This document shows positions 8,328 through 17,639 of a DNA stretch of 64,000 nt, in pieces; position 1 is the first letter of the stretch; each line of letters opens with the position of its first letter. This DNA is from an uncultured Clostridium sp. (GTDB taxonomy: Bacteria; Bacillota; Clostridia; Clostridiales; Clostridiaceae): assembly GCA_900547475.1 (NCBI GenBank), contig URGW01000002.1, positions 62,001 through 126,000 of the forward strand. The letters run 5' to 3'. A program made the position numbers and the translations under genes. Below the pieces are notes generated by a model. That model was given only the letters and a program-made list of their open reading frames with translations, did not search any database and had not been told where the DNA came from.

Positions 8328-9992
8328 TTATACTTCCATAATTATCGGTACAATTATAGGCTTTCTCTTAGTTTTACTATATATAAATGAACCAACATCA
8401 TTTCTAATATTATTTTTTATCTCTGACCATTTAAATATATTTTTATCTATTGAAGTTTGTATACTATCGTAAGATATTTCTTTTATTTGCTTTACTAGTT
8501 CTTCTGATTCTCTTACATATATAAATCCTCTTGTCACAATATCTGGACCTGAAACAATAGAACGACTTTCTTTTTCTATTGCCACAATAATATTTATGAT
8601 ACCATCCTTTGATAAGTTTTTTCTATCCCTTAAAACTATATTACCAACATCTCCGATACCAATACCATCAACTAAAATATTTCCTGCTTGAACTTTACCG
8701 CTTATGCAAGCTGACTTCCTATTTAAACTTAGCACATCACCATTTTCTAAAATAAATGATTTACCTTTTTCTAAACCTACTTCCTCTGCTATTAATATGT
8801 GTTTTCTTAAATGTTTATATTCACCATGTACTGGCATAAAATATTTAGGCTTTAAAATTGATTGTAATAATTTTAATTCCTGCTCACAAGCATGACCTGA
8901 TACATGAATTTCTTCTATTGATTTATAAATAACATTAGCACCCTTTTGTGTTAATTCATTTATAACCTTTGATATAGCTTTTTCATTTCCTGGAATAGGA
9001 TTTGCAGATATAATTATCATATCATCTTTTTCTATTTGAATATTTTTATGATTAGAACATGCCATTCTTGTAAGTGCTGACATAGGTTCTCCTTGGCTTC
9101 CTGTAGTTACAATTGTTATTTGATTGCTGTTATATAACTTTAAATCTTTTAAGTCAATTAACAAGCCTTCTGGCATATCTAAATATCCAAGTTTTATTGC
9201 AACCTCTGATATTTTTTCCATACTTCTTCCGCTAAAAGCAATTTTTCTTCCATATTTAATAGATGAATTTATTATTTGTTGTAACCTATGAATATTTGAT
9301 GCAAATGTTGCTACAATTATTCTTCCAGTTCCTTTGCTAAATAAATTATCTAATGTTTCACCCACTGTCTTTTCTGACATTGTATATCCTGGATGACATG
9401 CATTAGTACTATCAGCCATAAGTAATAACACACCTTGTTTACCTATCTTAGCTAATCTTTGTAAATCTATTACCTTACCATCAACAGGAGTAAAATCTAC
9501 TTTAATATCTCCAGTATGAACTACTATACCTAATGGAGTATGAATTGCTAATGCACAACTATCTGCAATACTATGATTTACTCTTATAAATTCTACTTTT
9601 AATTTTTCTAAAGCTATAGTATCTCCTGGCTTAACTACATTTAACTCTACTATATCAAGCATTTTATGTTCTTCTAACTTATTTTGAATTAACCCTATGG
9701 TTAAATTAGTAGCATAAATCGGAGCATTAATTTGCTTTAGTATATATGGTATCGCCCCTATATGATCCTCATGTCCATGAGTTATAAAAAATCCTTTTAT
9801 TCTATCTTTATTATTAACTAAGTATGTTACATCTGGAATTACAACATCTATTCCATACATTTCCGAATCTGGGAAAGTCATTCCACAATCCACAACCATG
9901 ATTTCCTCACCATATTCTATTACTGTTATATTCTTTCCTACTTCTCCTAGTCCACCTAACGGTATAACTTTTATCTTTTTTTTGCTTTCCAT
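8328..9992 (-). CDS. rnj: Ribonuclease J
   Basis: A full-length 554-residue metallo-beta-lactamase/beta-CASP ribonuclease. RNase J degrades and matures RNA as a 5'-3' exonuclease and endonuclease and is central to mRNA turnover in Firmicutes. The zinc motif HGHEDH is at residues 72-77, HTGDIK follows the third metal-ligand region, ADSTNA marks the beta-CASP junction, and VSGHACEQ with PVHGEYKHL carries the late histidines. The start follows GGAGGATTTTA. The upstream intergenic space is long (about 850 bp) and holds palindromic copy B. It is a single-gene unit. Confidence 0.93.
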   Translation of the reverse strand: MESKKKIKVIPLGGLGEVGKNITVIEYGEEIMVVDCGMTFPDSEMYGIDVVIPDVTYLVNNKDRIKGFFITHGHEDHIGAIPYILKQINAPIYATNLTIGLIQNKLEEHKMLDIVELNVVKPGDTIALEKLKVEFIRVNHSIADSCALAIHTPLGIVVHTGDIKVDFTPVDGKVIDLQRLAKIGKQGVLLLMADSTNACHPGYTMSEKTVGETLDNLFSKGTGRIIVATFASNIHRLQQIINSSIKYGRKIAFSGRSMEKISEVAIKLGYLDMPEGLLIDLKDLKLYNSNQITIVTTGSQGEPMSALTRMACSNHKNIQIEKDDMIIISANPIPGNEKAISKVINELTQKGANVIYKSIEEIHVSGHACEQELKLLQSILKPKYFMPVHGEYKHLRKHILIAEEVGLEKGKSFILENGDVLSLNRKSACISGKVQAGNILVDGIGIGDVGNIVLRDRKNLSKDGIINIIVAIEKESRSIVSGPDIVTRGFIYVRESEELVKQIKEISYDSIQTSIDKNIFKWSEIKNNIRNDVGSFIYSKTKRKPIIVPIIMEV

Positions 9993-10370
9993 TAAAATCC
10001 TCCAAATTATTTATCTTAATCTATTTTTTTGCACAAAAACAAAAGTTGTTTTAAATCAACTCACTTATAATTAAATATTATTTTATAATTCAATACGTTC
10101 AATTCTATATAACTAAACTAACATCTCTTATAAAGTTATTTACTTAACATTGCATTTGCAATATTTAACATCTGATTATGTTAATTTTATCTATTGCCTA
10201 ATGGTGCTAAGTTTATTTAAATATAATTTTTATATACTAATATAAAACAACTTAAATAAATACATTTAAAAATATATTACTTATATTCATTTAACTTTTT
10301 TTATATTTATAAGTCATTATAAACAATTTCCCACATTTTTTCAACTCTATACCCGAATTGTTCGTTAAAG
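9993..10370. other. AT-rich intergenic region upstream of rnj
   Basis: There is no ORF, RNA gene or clear promoter consensus here. It must hold the rnj promoter and 5' leader. Only small AT-rich inverted repeats are visible. Confidence 0.4.
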
Positions 10371-10832
10371 CTTGAATGCCTTGATAACGAAAATTATTAA
10401 TTTTTCTCTATCACTGACTTTTAATCTAAAGTTAACTATCCAATAAATTTATAGTACAAAATATTAGCTATAAATGAAATGTTATAGACTGATACATGAA
10501 TAAAGAAAAAAATGAAATATTAATTTAGAGAGAACATTGAAATTGAGCCGTAGAATTTAATAATTGATGGAGTAAAGTTGCGTTAAGTGAAGCTCTAAAT
10601 TTTAATTTAGTTAGCTGAGCTTACTCCTCTGAGCGATAGTGAAGAGTGAGTTTCCTTTTAAAAGGAAGCACCTTCTCCTTACATCGAATGTGTAAGTTCG
10701 ATTGACAAATTAAAATTTTGAATCTCACTTAAGTTTAAAAACTTTAGCAAACTTTACGGAATCAATTATATAAATTCTAGGTGAAAATTTCACGTTTCTT
10801 GGAAAATAAATATTTCATTTTTCGCTTACATG
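10370..10832. repeat. Palindromic repeat element, copy B
   Basis: The core is a long inverted repeat: 10503-10610 and the reverse complement of about 10700-10828 share motifs in order, including AAAAATGAAATATT, TAGAATTTA, ATAATTGAT, GTAAAGTT and AAATTTTAATTT. Between the arms sit nested hairpins: a stem around GAGCGATAGTGAA (10621-10652), the 16-bp perfect palindrome TTCCTTTTAAAAGGAA (10652-10667), and ATCGAA paired with TTCGAT (10683-10702). The left flank (10370-10480) also resembles parts of copy A. It ends about 15 bases from the gshF stop codon. Confidence 0.75.
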
Positions 10833-10842
10833 TGGTACGGCC

Positions 10843-13140
10843 TTAAATTAATTCTAATAACTTTAAAACATGAGTTGCAATTTTTCTTTCTTTTCCTTTG
10901 TATGGATATGAATGTATGTGAATTGCTGGATTGAAGTTTAGTTCTATTATCGCATAATTAGTGTTTTCATCTCTATAGTCTTCAAGCATCATATCCACCC
11001 CACAAATCTTAGCTCCTGCAGCTTTTGCTGCATTTACTGCTATATCCTTAAACTTTTGTGGAATATCATCTGTATAATCTACACTATCTCCACCAGTACT
11101 AATATTTGAATTTTCTCTTAAATATATTATTTCATCCTTTTTAGGAATATAGTCAAAATTTTTACCTTGTTGTTTTAAGAATAACTCTGCATTTTCTTCT
11201 AATCTTATTTTTTCAAGTGGTGTTACATATCCCTTACCACGTAGTGGATCTTGATTTTTAACTTCAACTAATTCTGTTATAGTTTTTTCTCCATCACCAA
11301 TAACATTAGCTGGAACTCTATGTAGAATTCCTACTACTTCATCATTTATAACTAAAAATCTATATTCTTTTCCTTTAATAAATTCTTCTATAAGAACTGT
11401 ATTATCATTTTTAAAAGCTATTTCAAAAGCATGAATTATATCTTCTAAATTTGCACCATCTGGGAAAATATTAATTCCTATACCAAAGTTAGTACTCTTT
11501 GGTTTTATTACAATAGGTTTATTAATATAGTTATGTGCCTTTATTTTTGCATCTTCTATACTATTAAACTCTTCACCTCTTGGTACCTTTACTCCCTTTT
11601 CTGCTAAAACCTTTTTAGTTACAGTTTTATTTTCCATAATCAATACAGATACATATGTATCCTTAGAAGTCTTAGTAGCTTGCTTTACATATTCTATTTT
11701 TTCATTATTTTTAAGAGATATAAAATTTTCACTTCTATCAACTATATTTACAGTAATTCCTCTTTTAATAGATTCCTTCATTAAAATTTGAGTTGATAAC
11801 TCTAAATCCTCATATCCTTCTAATTTAAATCTATTTTTGTATGCAGACTCTTTATACATTCTAGCTAAATTTAAAAATGCATCAATATATCCTTCTTCTT
11901 TTATTTTTTCTGTTATTTTATATGAATAAGTTAATTTACTATCTTTAACTTTATCTATCATATTATTAATTATATCTTCAAAGCCTAAATTTAACTCATT
12001 ATTAACACTCATAACTTCATTAAGTATTTCTAATCCAAAATCTATTCTATTGATGACTTTTCCATCTTGTTTTAACTCTATATCATCAATTCCATGTACT
12101 GCAATTAATTGTTGATTTTCCAAAGCTTCTTCTTGCCAGTTTTTGAAATCACTTTCTTCCTTAGTTAATAAATAAATATTAAATACTTGTAAAAATCTTA
12201 AATCCTCTAAACTTATTCCACCTTTTTCAAATGGATTAATATCAATTGTTCTATATTCTAAATACTTTATTCCATCATTAAGTAATGATTCTTTAAAATT
12301 CTTTGTATCACTTGGCTTTAATCTTATTTGGCTATATAATTCCTTATGACTTTCTATTAATTCATCTTTAATATATTGATTTATACTTTCTAAATGCTCA
12401 TCAACACTATTATAGCTTGGGAATAAATCCACCTTATTTTTGTATCCACATTTTCCATTTCTATGTGATATTGCCCCTAAGCTACTATACTCACTGTGCT
12501 TAATTTTCTTTAATGGACATTTACAGCTATCAATAAAACTTTCATGTACAATTGGTGATGCTCCAAGGAGGTATACTATAAGCCATCTATATCTTAAGTA
12601 ATTTCTAGCTATCTTTAAATAAATACTATTTTTAAACTCTTTATAAGACAAGTTCTTTTCACTATCTTCATATAATCTTTCAATTATAGCTTCATCAAAA
12701 GAAAAATTATAATGAATTCCCGATATAAGTTGCTTTTTCCCACCATATTTAATCAATAATTTTTCTCTATACTCTTGAGCTTCTTTACTATGATTAGAAA
12801 ACTTAGCTACTGGAATATCCTTATCATCTGGTATTATACATGGCATTGATTCAGGCCATAAATATTCATCTCCTATTTCCATGGCAGCTATATCATATAA
12901 TGCTCTTGTAAAATTATAAGTTTCTTTAATATCTGATAATGCTGGTGTTATAACTTCTATCTGACTTTCTGAAAAATCTGTAGTTATATATGGATTATGT
13001 GCTTTATCTCCAAACTCCTCTGGATGATCAGTCTTAGCTAAATAGCCATTTTCATCTACCCTTAAAGTTTCTCTTTCAATACCAAAATTTCCATTTAGAA
13101 TTTCTTTACTAGAAAATAATTTTTTTATTTTATTTAACAT
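10843..13140 (-). CDS. gshF: Bifunctional glutamate-cysteine ligase / glutathione synthetase GshF (GshAB)
   Basis: At 765 residues this is the fused enzyme that makes glutathione from glutamate, cysteine and glycine using two ATP. The N-terminal part (about 1-450) is a GshA-type glutamate-cysteine ligase, with NGNFGIERETLRVDENGYLA as substrate-binding start. The C-terminal part (about 490-765) is an ATP-grasp glutathione synthetase-like domain with PIVIKPKSTNFGIGI, FIKGKEYRFLV and IIELNFNPAIHIH. Length is normal for GshF. Its ATG lies inside the end of the MATE gene (11-base overlap), so the two are translationally coupled and share the ArsR-type operator at 14508-14531. Confidence 0.93.
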   Translation of the reverse strand: MLNKIKKLFSSKEILNGNFGIERETLRVDENGYLAKTDHPEEFGDKAHNPYITTDFSESQIEVITPALSDIKETYNFTRALYDIAAMEIGDEYLWPESMPCIIPDDKDIPVAKFSNHSKEAQEYREKLLIKYGGKKQLISGIHYNFSFDEAIIERLYEDSEKNLSYKEFKNSIYLKIARNYLRYRWLIVYLLGASPIVHESFIDSCKCPLKKIKHSEYSSLGAISHRNGKCGYKNKVDLFPSYNSVDEHLESINQYIKDELIESHKELYSQIRLKPSDTKNFKESLLNDGIKYLEYRTIDINPFEKGGISLEDLRFLQVFNIYLLTKEESDFKNWQEEALENQQLIAVHGIDDIELKQDGKVINRIDFGLEILNEVMSVNNELNLGFEDIINNMIDKVKDSKLTYSYKITEKIKEEGYIDAFLNLARMYKESAYKNRFKLEGYEDLELSTQILMKESIKRGITVNIVDRSENFISLKNNEKIEYVKQATKTSKDTYVSVLIMENKTVTKKVLAEKGVKVPRGEEFNSIEDAKIKAHNYINKPIVIKPKSTNFGIGINIFPDGANLEDIIHAFEIAFKNDNTVLIEEFIKGKEYRFLVINDEVVGILHRVPANVIGDGEKTITELVEVKNQDPLRGKGYVTPLEKIRLEENAELFLKQQGKNFDYIPKKDEIIYLRENSNISTGGDSVDYTDDIPQKFKDIAVNAAKAAGAKICGVDMMLEDYRDENTNYAIIELNFNPAIHIHSYPYKGKERKIATHVLKLLELI

Positions 13141-14452
13141 CTTTATAATTTCTCCTTATCTTTATTAGATATATTGAATATACTGCTACTCCTTTTAATA
13201 TACTAGAAATTGCTATACTCCACCATACTCCATCAATTCCAAGTGTTTGCATCAAGGTTAATGCCATTGGAATTCTTAAAATTGTAAAAACAATACTAAT
13301 TATAGCGGGTATCTTAGGCATTCCTAATCCTGTGAACAATCCATTTGATACCATTTCTATTGTACTAAAGCTTTGAGAAAATGCAACTGCCTGTAAGTAA
13401 CCACTAGCAATTAAGATAGTACTTTTATCCTTAATAAACAGCCTTATAATTGGCTCCTTAAAAATAATAAAAATTATAGACATAATAATTGAGTAAATAA
13501 TCCCCAATAATAATGCTGTATAGTATCCTTGTTTTATTCTTTTAAACTTACTAGCTCCAAAATTTTGACCTGTAAAACTAGCTATAGCTCCATTTAGCCC
13601 TCCTATAACCATGTATGTTATTGACTCAATTTGCAATCCTATCTTTTGTGCTGCAATTGAATTTGTTCCAAATATGGCAATTATCTTAGCTAAAATTATA
13701 TTAACCATTGTAAATAATATTCTTTGAAATGCCATTGGAAAACCTAATCTTATAATTTCTATTACTTTTTCTTTATCAATACCTATAGATTTATCATAAT
13801 GTAAAATTCCATTTGATTTTATCCTATATAGAATAAACATTACTACATTAGATATTAGTGTTGCTACTGCTGCTCCTAAAACACCCAACTTAAATATATA
13901 AATAAATATTGGATCTAAAATTATATTTATTATCATTCCTATAGCATTTATCTTTAAGGAATCTCCATTATTTCCAAAACTACTAAATATTCTTGTATAT
14001 AGAAAATTAAAAAATGAGAAAAATAAAATTGGTGCATTCATAGCCAAATAATAATATGAATTTCTTTCTACAACATCATTATTAAGGCTTAAAAATGAAA
14101 TTAAACTTTTTCCTAAAATTGTTAAAATCAATGCATATATTATTGATATCACAAAATTTATTGCTAGCCCTGAATTAATATATTGTTTTACCTCTTTATT
14201 ATTTTTCTCTCCAATAGCATGAGAAACTTTTATCCCTGTTCCTATAACAACTAATGAGTTAATAGAATAACCCAATCCAATAAAAAAGCTTGATGATCCT
14301 ATACTTGCTACAGCGTCACTTCCTAATCCACCTACCCATAACATATCTATTAAGTTATAAGTAAATTGTAATAATGAACTTCCCATAATAGGCAATGCTA
14401 AAGCTGTAAGTACATTAATAACTTTTCCTTGTGTTAAATCAATTTTCTTCAT
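13130..14452 (-). CDS. MATE family multidrug/metabolite exporter
   Basis: A 440-residue membrane protein with about 12 hydrophobic segments and the two-fold layout of MATE transporters, which export cationic or organic compounds using Na+ or H+ gradients. The N-terminal PIMGSSLLQFTYNLIDMLWV segment is typical of the NorM/DinF group. It is first in a two-gene operon with gshF, whose start overlaps its end. Its promoter has TTGACA (14555-14560) and TATATT (14532-14537), with a perfect palindrome immediately downstream. The pairing with glutathione synthesis and an ArsR regulator suggests export of a toxic compound or thiol conjugate; the substrate is inference. Confidence 0.88.
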   Translation of the reverse strand: MKKIDLTQGKVINVLTALALPIMGSSLLQFTYNLIDMLWVGGLGSDAVASIGSSSFFIGLGYSINSLVVIGTGIKVSHAIGEKNNKEVKQYINSGLAINFVISIIYALILTILGKSLISFLSLNNDVVERNSYYYLAMNAPILFFSFFNFLYTRIFSSFGNNGDSLKINAIGMIINIILDPIFIYIFKLGVLGAAVATLISNVVMFILYRIKSNGILHYDKSIGIDKEKVIEIIRLGFPMAFQRILFTMVNIILAKIIAIFGTNSIAAQKIGLQIESITYMVIGGLNGAIASFTGQNFGASKFKRIKQGYYTALLLGIIYSIIMSIIFIIFKEPIIRLFIKDKSTILIASGYLQAVAFSQSFSTIEMVSNGLFTGLGMPKIPAIISIVFTILRIPMALTLMQTLGIDGVWWSIAISSILKGVAVYSIYLIKIRRNYKDVK

Positions 14453-14507
14453 TTATTCTCCTTAAAATTATTTTTTAGTTAATCATTAAAAATAATACTT
14501 ATTACTC

Positions 14508-14531
14508 AAACATAGATACTTATCTATGTTT
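14508..14531. promoter_or_regulatory. ArsR-type operator at the MATE-gshF promoter
   Basis: AAACATAGATA and TATCTATGTTT are perfect 11-base arms separated by CT. This is the size and layout of operators bound by ArsR/SmtB repressors. It touches the -10 box (14532-14537) of a promoter whose -35 is TTGACA (14555-14560) with a 17-base spacer, so a bound repressor would block transcription start. An arsR-family gene begins about 450 bases upstream. Confidence 0.8.
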
Positions 14532-14612
14532 AATATAGTTTTTTATTTTTTAATTGTCAACACTAATAGTATTAACTTATACTATTAGCTTTTACCTTAT
14601 AAATCAAAACAC

Positions 14613-14652
14613 AAGGTTTATCACAATACTTTAATTTATTATGATAAACCTT
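14613..14652 (-). terminator. Hairpin terminator after the ArsR gene
   Basis: Arms AAGGTTTATCACAATA and TATGATAAACCTT pair almost fully just beyond the arsR stop at 14661. On the minus strand the 3' side is T-rich but lacks a clean T run, so termination may be partial. Confidence 0.55.
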
Positions 14653-14660
14653 TTATAAAT

Positions 14661-14981
14661 TTAACAATCACAATTGCTATCTTCTTCAGTTATTATTTTT
14701 TTATTATTTAACATTAATTCATTTAAGAACAGTAATAATTGTTTTGTATTATCCTCATTTAAACTATAATAATTCCAAGTCCCCTCTTTTCTTGAGATAA
14801 CCAACCCACAGTCCATTAATACCTTCATATGATGAGATAATGTTGGTTGAGTAAATTTAAAATGTTCTAACAATCTACAAGCACATTTCTCACCTAATGA
14901 TAATATATAAATTATTTGCAATCTATTCGAATCACTTAATGCCTTAAATATTTTTGCATTATTATCATATTTACTATTCAT
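14661..14981 (-). CDS. ArsR/SmtB family metal(loid)-responsive repressor
   Basis: About 106 residues with a winged-helix fold: recognition segment FTQPTLSHHMKVLMDCGLV and wing SRKEGTWNYYSL. It carries GEKCACRLLEH, matching the CxC metal(loid)-sensing motif (ELCVCDL type) of ArsR proteins; Cys33 and Cys35 plus Cys58 and a C-terminal CDC (104, 106) are candidate ligands. The start at 14981 follows GGAGGAGTTT, better than the upstream ATG at 14993. It lies 30 bases after plsC on the same strand. It probably represses the downstream MATE-gshF operon through the 11-2-11 palindrome; which ion it senses is not shown by sequence. Confidence 0.88.
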   Translation of the reverse strand: MNSKYDNNAKIFKALSDSNRLQIIYILSLGEKCACRLLEHFKFTQPTLSHHMKVLMDCGLVISRKEGTWNYYSLNEDNTKQLLLFLNELMLNNKKIITEEDSNCDC

Positions 14982-15010
14982 AAACTCCTCCAATAAAACA
15001 CCTTTAAATA

Positions 15011-15730
15011 TTATTCTACCCTAAATTCTTCTCTTAAATTACTGATTATTATTTTTCTAATAACTTCTGCTAAATTTTTTTCTTCATCCTTTGTTAAATC
15101 TTCAGTTTCTATTGGCTTACCAAAAGTTACTTTAACAGTAGATGGCTTAAATTTTTTATTTTTTTCAAATGATGTAAATGCTGCATCTATCGTTACAGGT
15201 ACTATTGGAACCTTAGCTTTAATTGCTAATTTTAAACTTCCTTTTTTAAATGGGAGTGGTTTCCCATCTAAACTTCTTGTTCCTTCTGGAAAAATCATCA
15301 TTGAGTATCCATCATTTAAATTTTTTACTCCTTCATTAATCATTCTTACTGCATCTCTAGGGTTTTGTCTATCTAAAGCAATACACTTTCCTTTTGGTAG
15401 CCAGTAACTTAAAATAGGTGTTTTTAATATCTCTTTCTTTGAAACAAATCCTACCTGTCTTTCTGTTGAATATAATATAACTGGAATATCTAATATACTT
15501 GTATGATTTCCAATAAAAACGCATGGTCTATTAGGTATGTTTTCTTTACCTTTAATAACTACATTCATTCCTATAATATTTATGGTAAACTTTGACCATA
15601 AATACATAGACTTTACTGCATATTCTGTTGCTTTATGTATACCATATTTACGTTTTATATGTTCATATTTAAACCCCTTAATTCTAGTATATACCATATA
15701 GAAAAAATATTTTATAAGCTTTATTATCAT
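15011..15730 (-). CDS. plsC: 1-acyl-sn-glycerol-3-phosphate acyltransferase
   Basis: A 239-residue PlsC-type enzyme that transfers an acyl chain to lysophosphatidic acid, making phosphatidic acid for membrane lipids. It has an N-terminal hydrophobic segment, the catalytic NHTSILD (HX4D) motif, and the substrate-binding FPEGTRS block followed by VPIVPV. Length is normal. An AGGAGTTAC ribosome site precedes the ATG. Co-orientation with arsR (30-base gap) may be incidental. Confidence 0.9.
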   Translation of the reverse strand: MIIKLIKYFFYMVYTRIKGFKYEHIKRKYGIHKATEYAVKSMYLWSKFTINIIGMNVVIKGKENIPNRPCVFIGNHTSILDIPVILYSTERQVGFVSKKEILKTPILSYWLPKGKCIALDRQNPRDAVRMINEGVKNLNDGYSMMIFPEGTRSLDGKPLPFKKGSLKLAIKAKVPIVPVTIDAAFTSFEKNKKFKPSTVKVTFGKPIETEDLTKDEEKNLAEVIRKIIISNLREEFRVE

Positions 15731-15922
15731 GTAACTCCTCCTATGTTTATAGTTTTAATTATTATAACATCACTTTGTACAAGCTAACAAATATTTAAAA
15801 TATATTTATTTTTATTATCTATAAAAACATACTATCTTATAAATATTTATATCTATTTAATATTCTTCATCCATAATATACCAGTGTAAAAATACTTGAA
15901 TAATTTTATGACTGAATAAAAT

Positions 15923-15969
15923 AAATATTGCTGCAAAGTAATACATAATATATTCTTGCAGCAATATTT
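15923..15969 (-). terminator. Terminator of the LacI-controlled ABC operon
   Basis: AAATATTGCTGCAA (15923-15936) pairs perfectly with TTGCAGCAATATTT (15956-15969) just after the stop of the binding-protein gene at 15986, with a T-rich 3' side on the minus strand. Confidence 0.8.
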
Positions 15970-15985
15970 TTAAATAAACACTATA

Positions 15986-17572
15986 TTATTTGTAAATTGC
16001 ATCCATTTGACTTTGAATTTCTGCTAATACCTCATCATATCCAGCAGCTTTTAATTCACTTTGGAATGCAGCAACTTCTTTTTCTGGATCATCAACTTTA
16101 CCGAATGCGATTCTTGGAACATAATTTGCACAAATATCTGCCATAGCTGAAATTTGTGATGATATATTTGTAGTGTCAACTACAAATTCACCATATGGAT
16201 AATCAATTGCATAAGAATTATAATTATCTATCATATCTTGCTTACCTTCATAAGTAGTTATAGAATCAAGCTCAAATTCATCTCTACGTCCAATCCAAAA
16301 ATTTGAACCTAATGCATCTGTAGACGCATCATACCCTTCTGGATATCCCAACTTACCATCTTCTGTAATAATATAATCTGTACCTTCGATACCATAATTC
16401 ATTAATTTATAAATTTCTTCATCATTACGTAATAAATCATAAACCATTAATGCTCTTTCAGGGTTTTGAGAATTAGCTGCAACTGCTACAGCTCCATGTG
16501 TAATTGATGTTTTTACAAGATTTTTACTTGGTTCTGAGAATGGGAACATTTGCGCATCTGCCCCTGGTTGTCTCTCATCCATTGTAGTTTTTACACTTCC
16601 ATAGAAAGTTTGGCTATGATGTTGGTCTGCTCCACTTTGTCCAGAATAAAATAATTCTCTAGTATCTCCATCATAGTTTAAAACATCTTCTCTCCAATAT
16701 CCAGCATCTGCCCAACTTTTCATTAATTTAGCAAACTCTAAGAAAGTATCTCCTTCTACATATGGAGAAGTTACTGTATATGGATCATCTTTAGACTCAC
16801 CAAAGAATATAGTAGATAATCCAACTGGAATACCATCAATTAAAATATTTTCAGTAGTAGAGTTAATATATCCATTTGCTAACGCATTACCATTTGCAGC
16901 TGTACCTGATACATCCCATGGAATAACTCCATCTTTATTATCTATTACCCCCTGGAAATATTGTCCTAACTTTTCAAAACTATCAATTTCACCTATACCA
17001 AATTCCTCAGCCCAATCTCCTCTATAGAATACACCATGATTTGTATATTGAGTATATTCATTTTCTGGAATTAAATATATATCTCCATTATATGAACATT
17101 GTTCCCAGTCATCAGCATCTACATTTGCATAAGTTTGTGGTGTATATGTTTTTAACATTTCTTCTGTTAAAGGTAAAAATGATCCCTTTTTTATATTTGG
17201 CCATGCATCTAACCAGTCAGTTGCAGTTGTTATTAAATCAATTGATTTATCTCCACTAGCTAATAATAAATTATATTGAGTTTGCCAATCTGCCCATTCA
17301 ACATACTGCATTTCTAAATTTGCATTAATCTTTTCTTTTAACTTTTCATTAATTTTTTCCAATACAGCATCTATTCTTCCATTAGTAGGCTTATTACCTA
17401 AAACAATTAATTTTATAGTTACAAATTTAGATGTATCTATTGTTCCATCTTCCTTCACTTGAGTTGAGCTTGCCCCATTACTTTTTGATGATCCACTAGA
17501 ACACCCTGGTAATGCACATACTACTGATGCCGCTAATACCATAGCTACTAACCTTTTACTTAATCTACTCAT
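15986..17572 (-). CDS. Sugar ABC transporter substrate-binding lipoprotein (LplA-like)
   Basis: A 528-residue secreted lipoprotein. The signal peptide ends in the lipobox LPGC with the lipidated Cys at residue 23, followed by a Ser/Gly/Asn-rich linker. The large size and mature-domain pattern fit the LplA/YtcQ group of family 1 binding proteins that feed oligosaccharides to LplB/YtcP permeases. It is third in an operon after two permeases (17640-19534). No ATPase gene is present, so a shared MsmX-type ATPase elsewhere is likely. The sugar is unknown; the neighbouring GH2 enzyme and the xylan genes suggest a plant oligosaccharide. Confidence 0.88.
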   Translation of the reverse strand: MSRLSKRLVAMVLAASVVCALPGCSSGSSKSNGASSTQVKEDGTIDTSKFVTIKLIVLGNKPTNGRIDAVLEKINEKLKEKINANLEMQYVEWADWQTQYNLLLASGDKSIDLITTATDWLDAWPNIKKGSFLPLTEEMLKTYTPQTYANVDADDWEQCSYNGDIYLIPENEYTQYTNHGVFYRGDWAEEFGIGEIDSFEKLGQYFQGVIDNKDGVIPWDVSGTAANGNALANGYINSTTENILIDGIPVGLSTIFFGESKDDPYTVTSPYVEGDTFLEFAKLMKSWADAGYWREDVLNYDGDTRELFYSGQSGADQHHSQTFYGSVKTTMDERQPGADAQMFPFSEPSKNLVKTSITHGAVAVAANSQNPERALMVYDLLRNDEEIYKLMNYGIEGTDYIITEDGKLGYPEGYDASTDALGSNFWIGRRDEFELDSITTYEGKQDMIDNYNSYAIDYPYGEFVVDTTNISSQISAMADICANYVPRIAFGKVDDPEKEVAAFQSELKAAGYDEVLAEIQSQMDAIYK

Positions 17573-17639
17573 TTTTATTCCTCCCTAAAATACCCTATTT
17601 ATTTTAATTATTAAATACTAATAAATAATTAACTAATTT

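Noticed and set aside
9993..10330. 5' leader RNA element for rnj
   Set aside because: I saw only AT-rich sequence without a convincing conserved structure or terminator.
10620..10720. T-box or other known riboswitch in copy B
   Set aside because: The T-box sequence is absent, the downstream gene is on the wrong side, and the hairpins recur in copy A.
6600..10832. Composite transposon bounded by copies A and B
   Set aside because: The enclosed genes include rnj, a normally chromosomal RNA-decay gene, and there is no transposase or target-site duplication visible.
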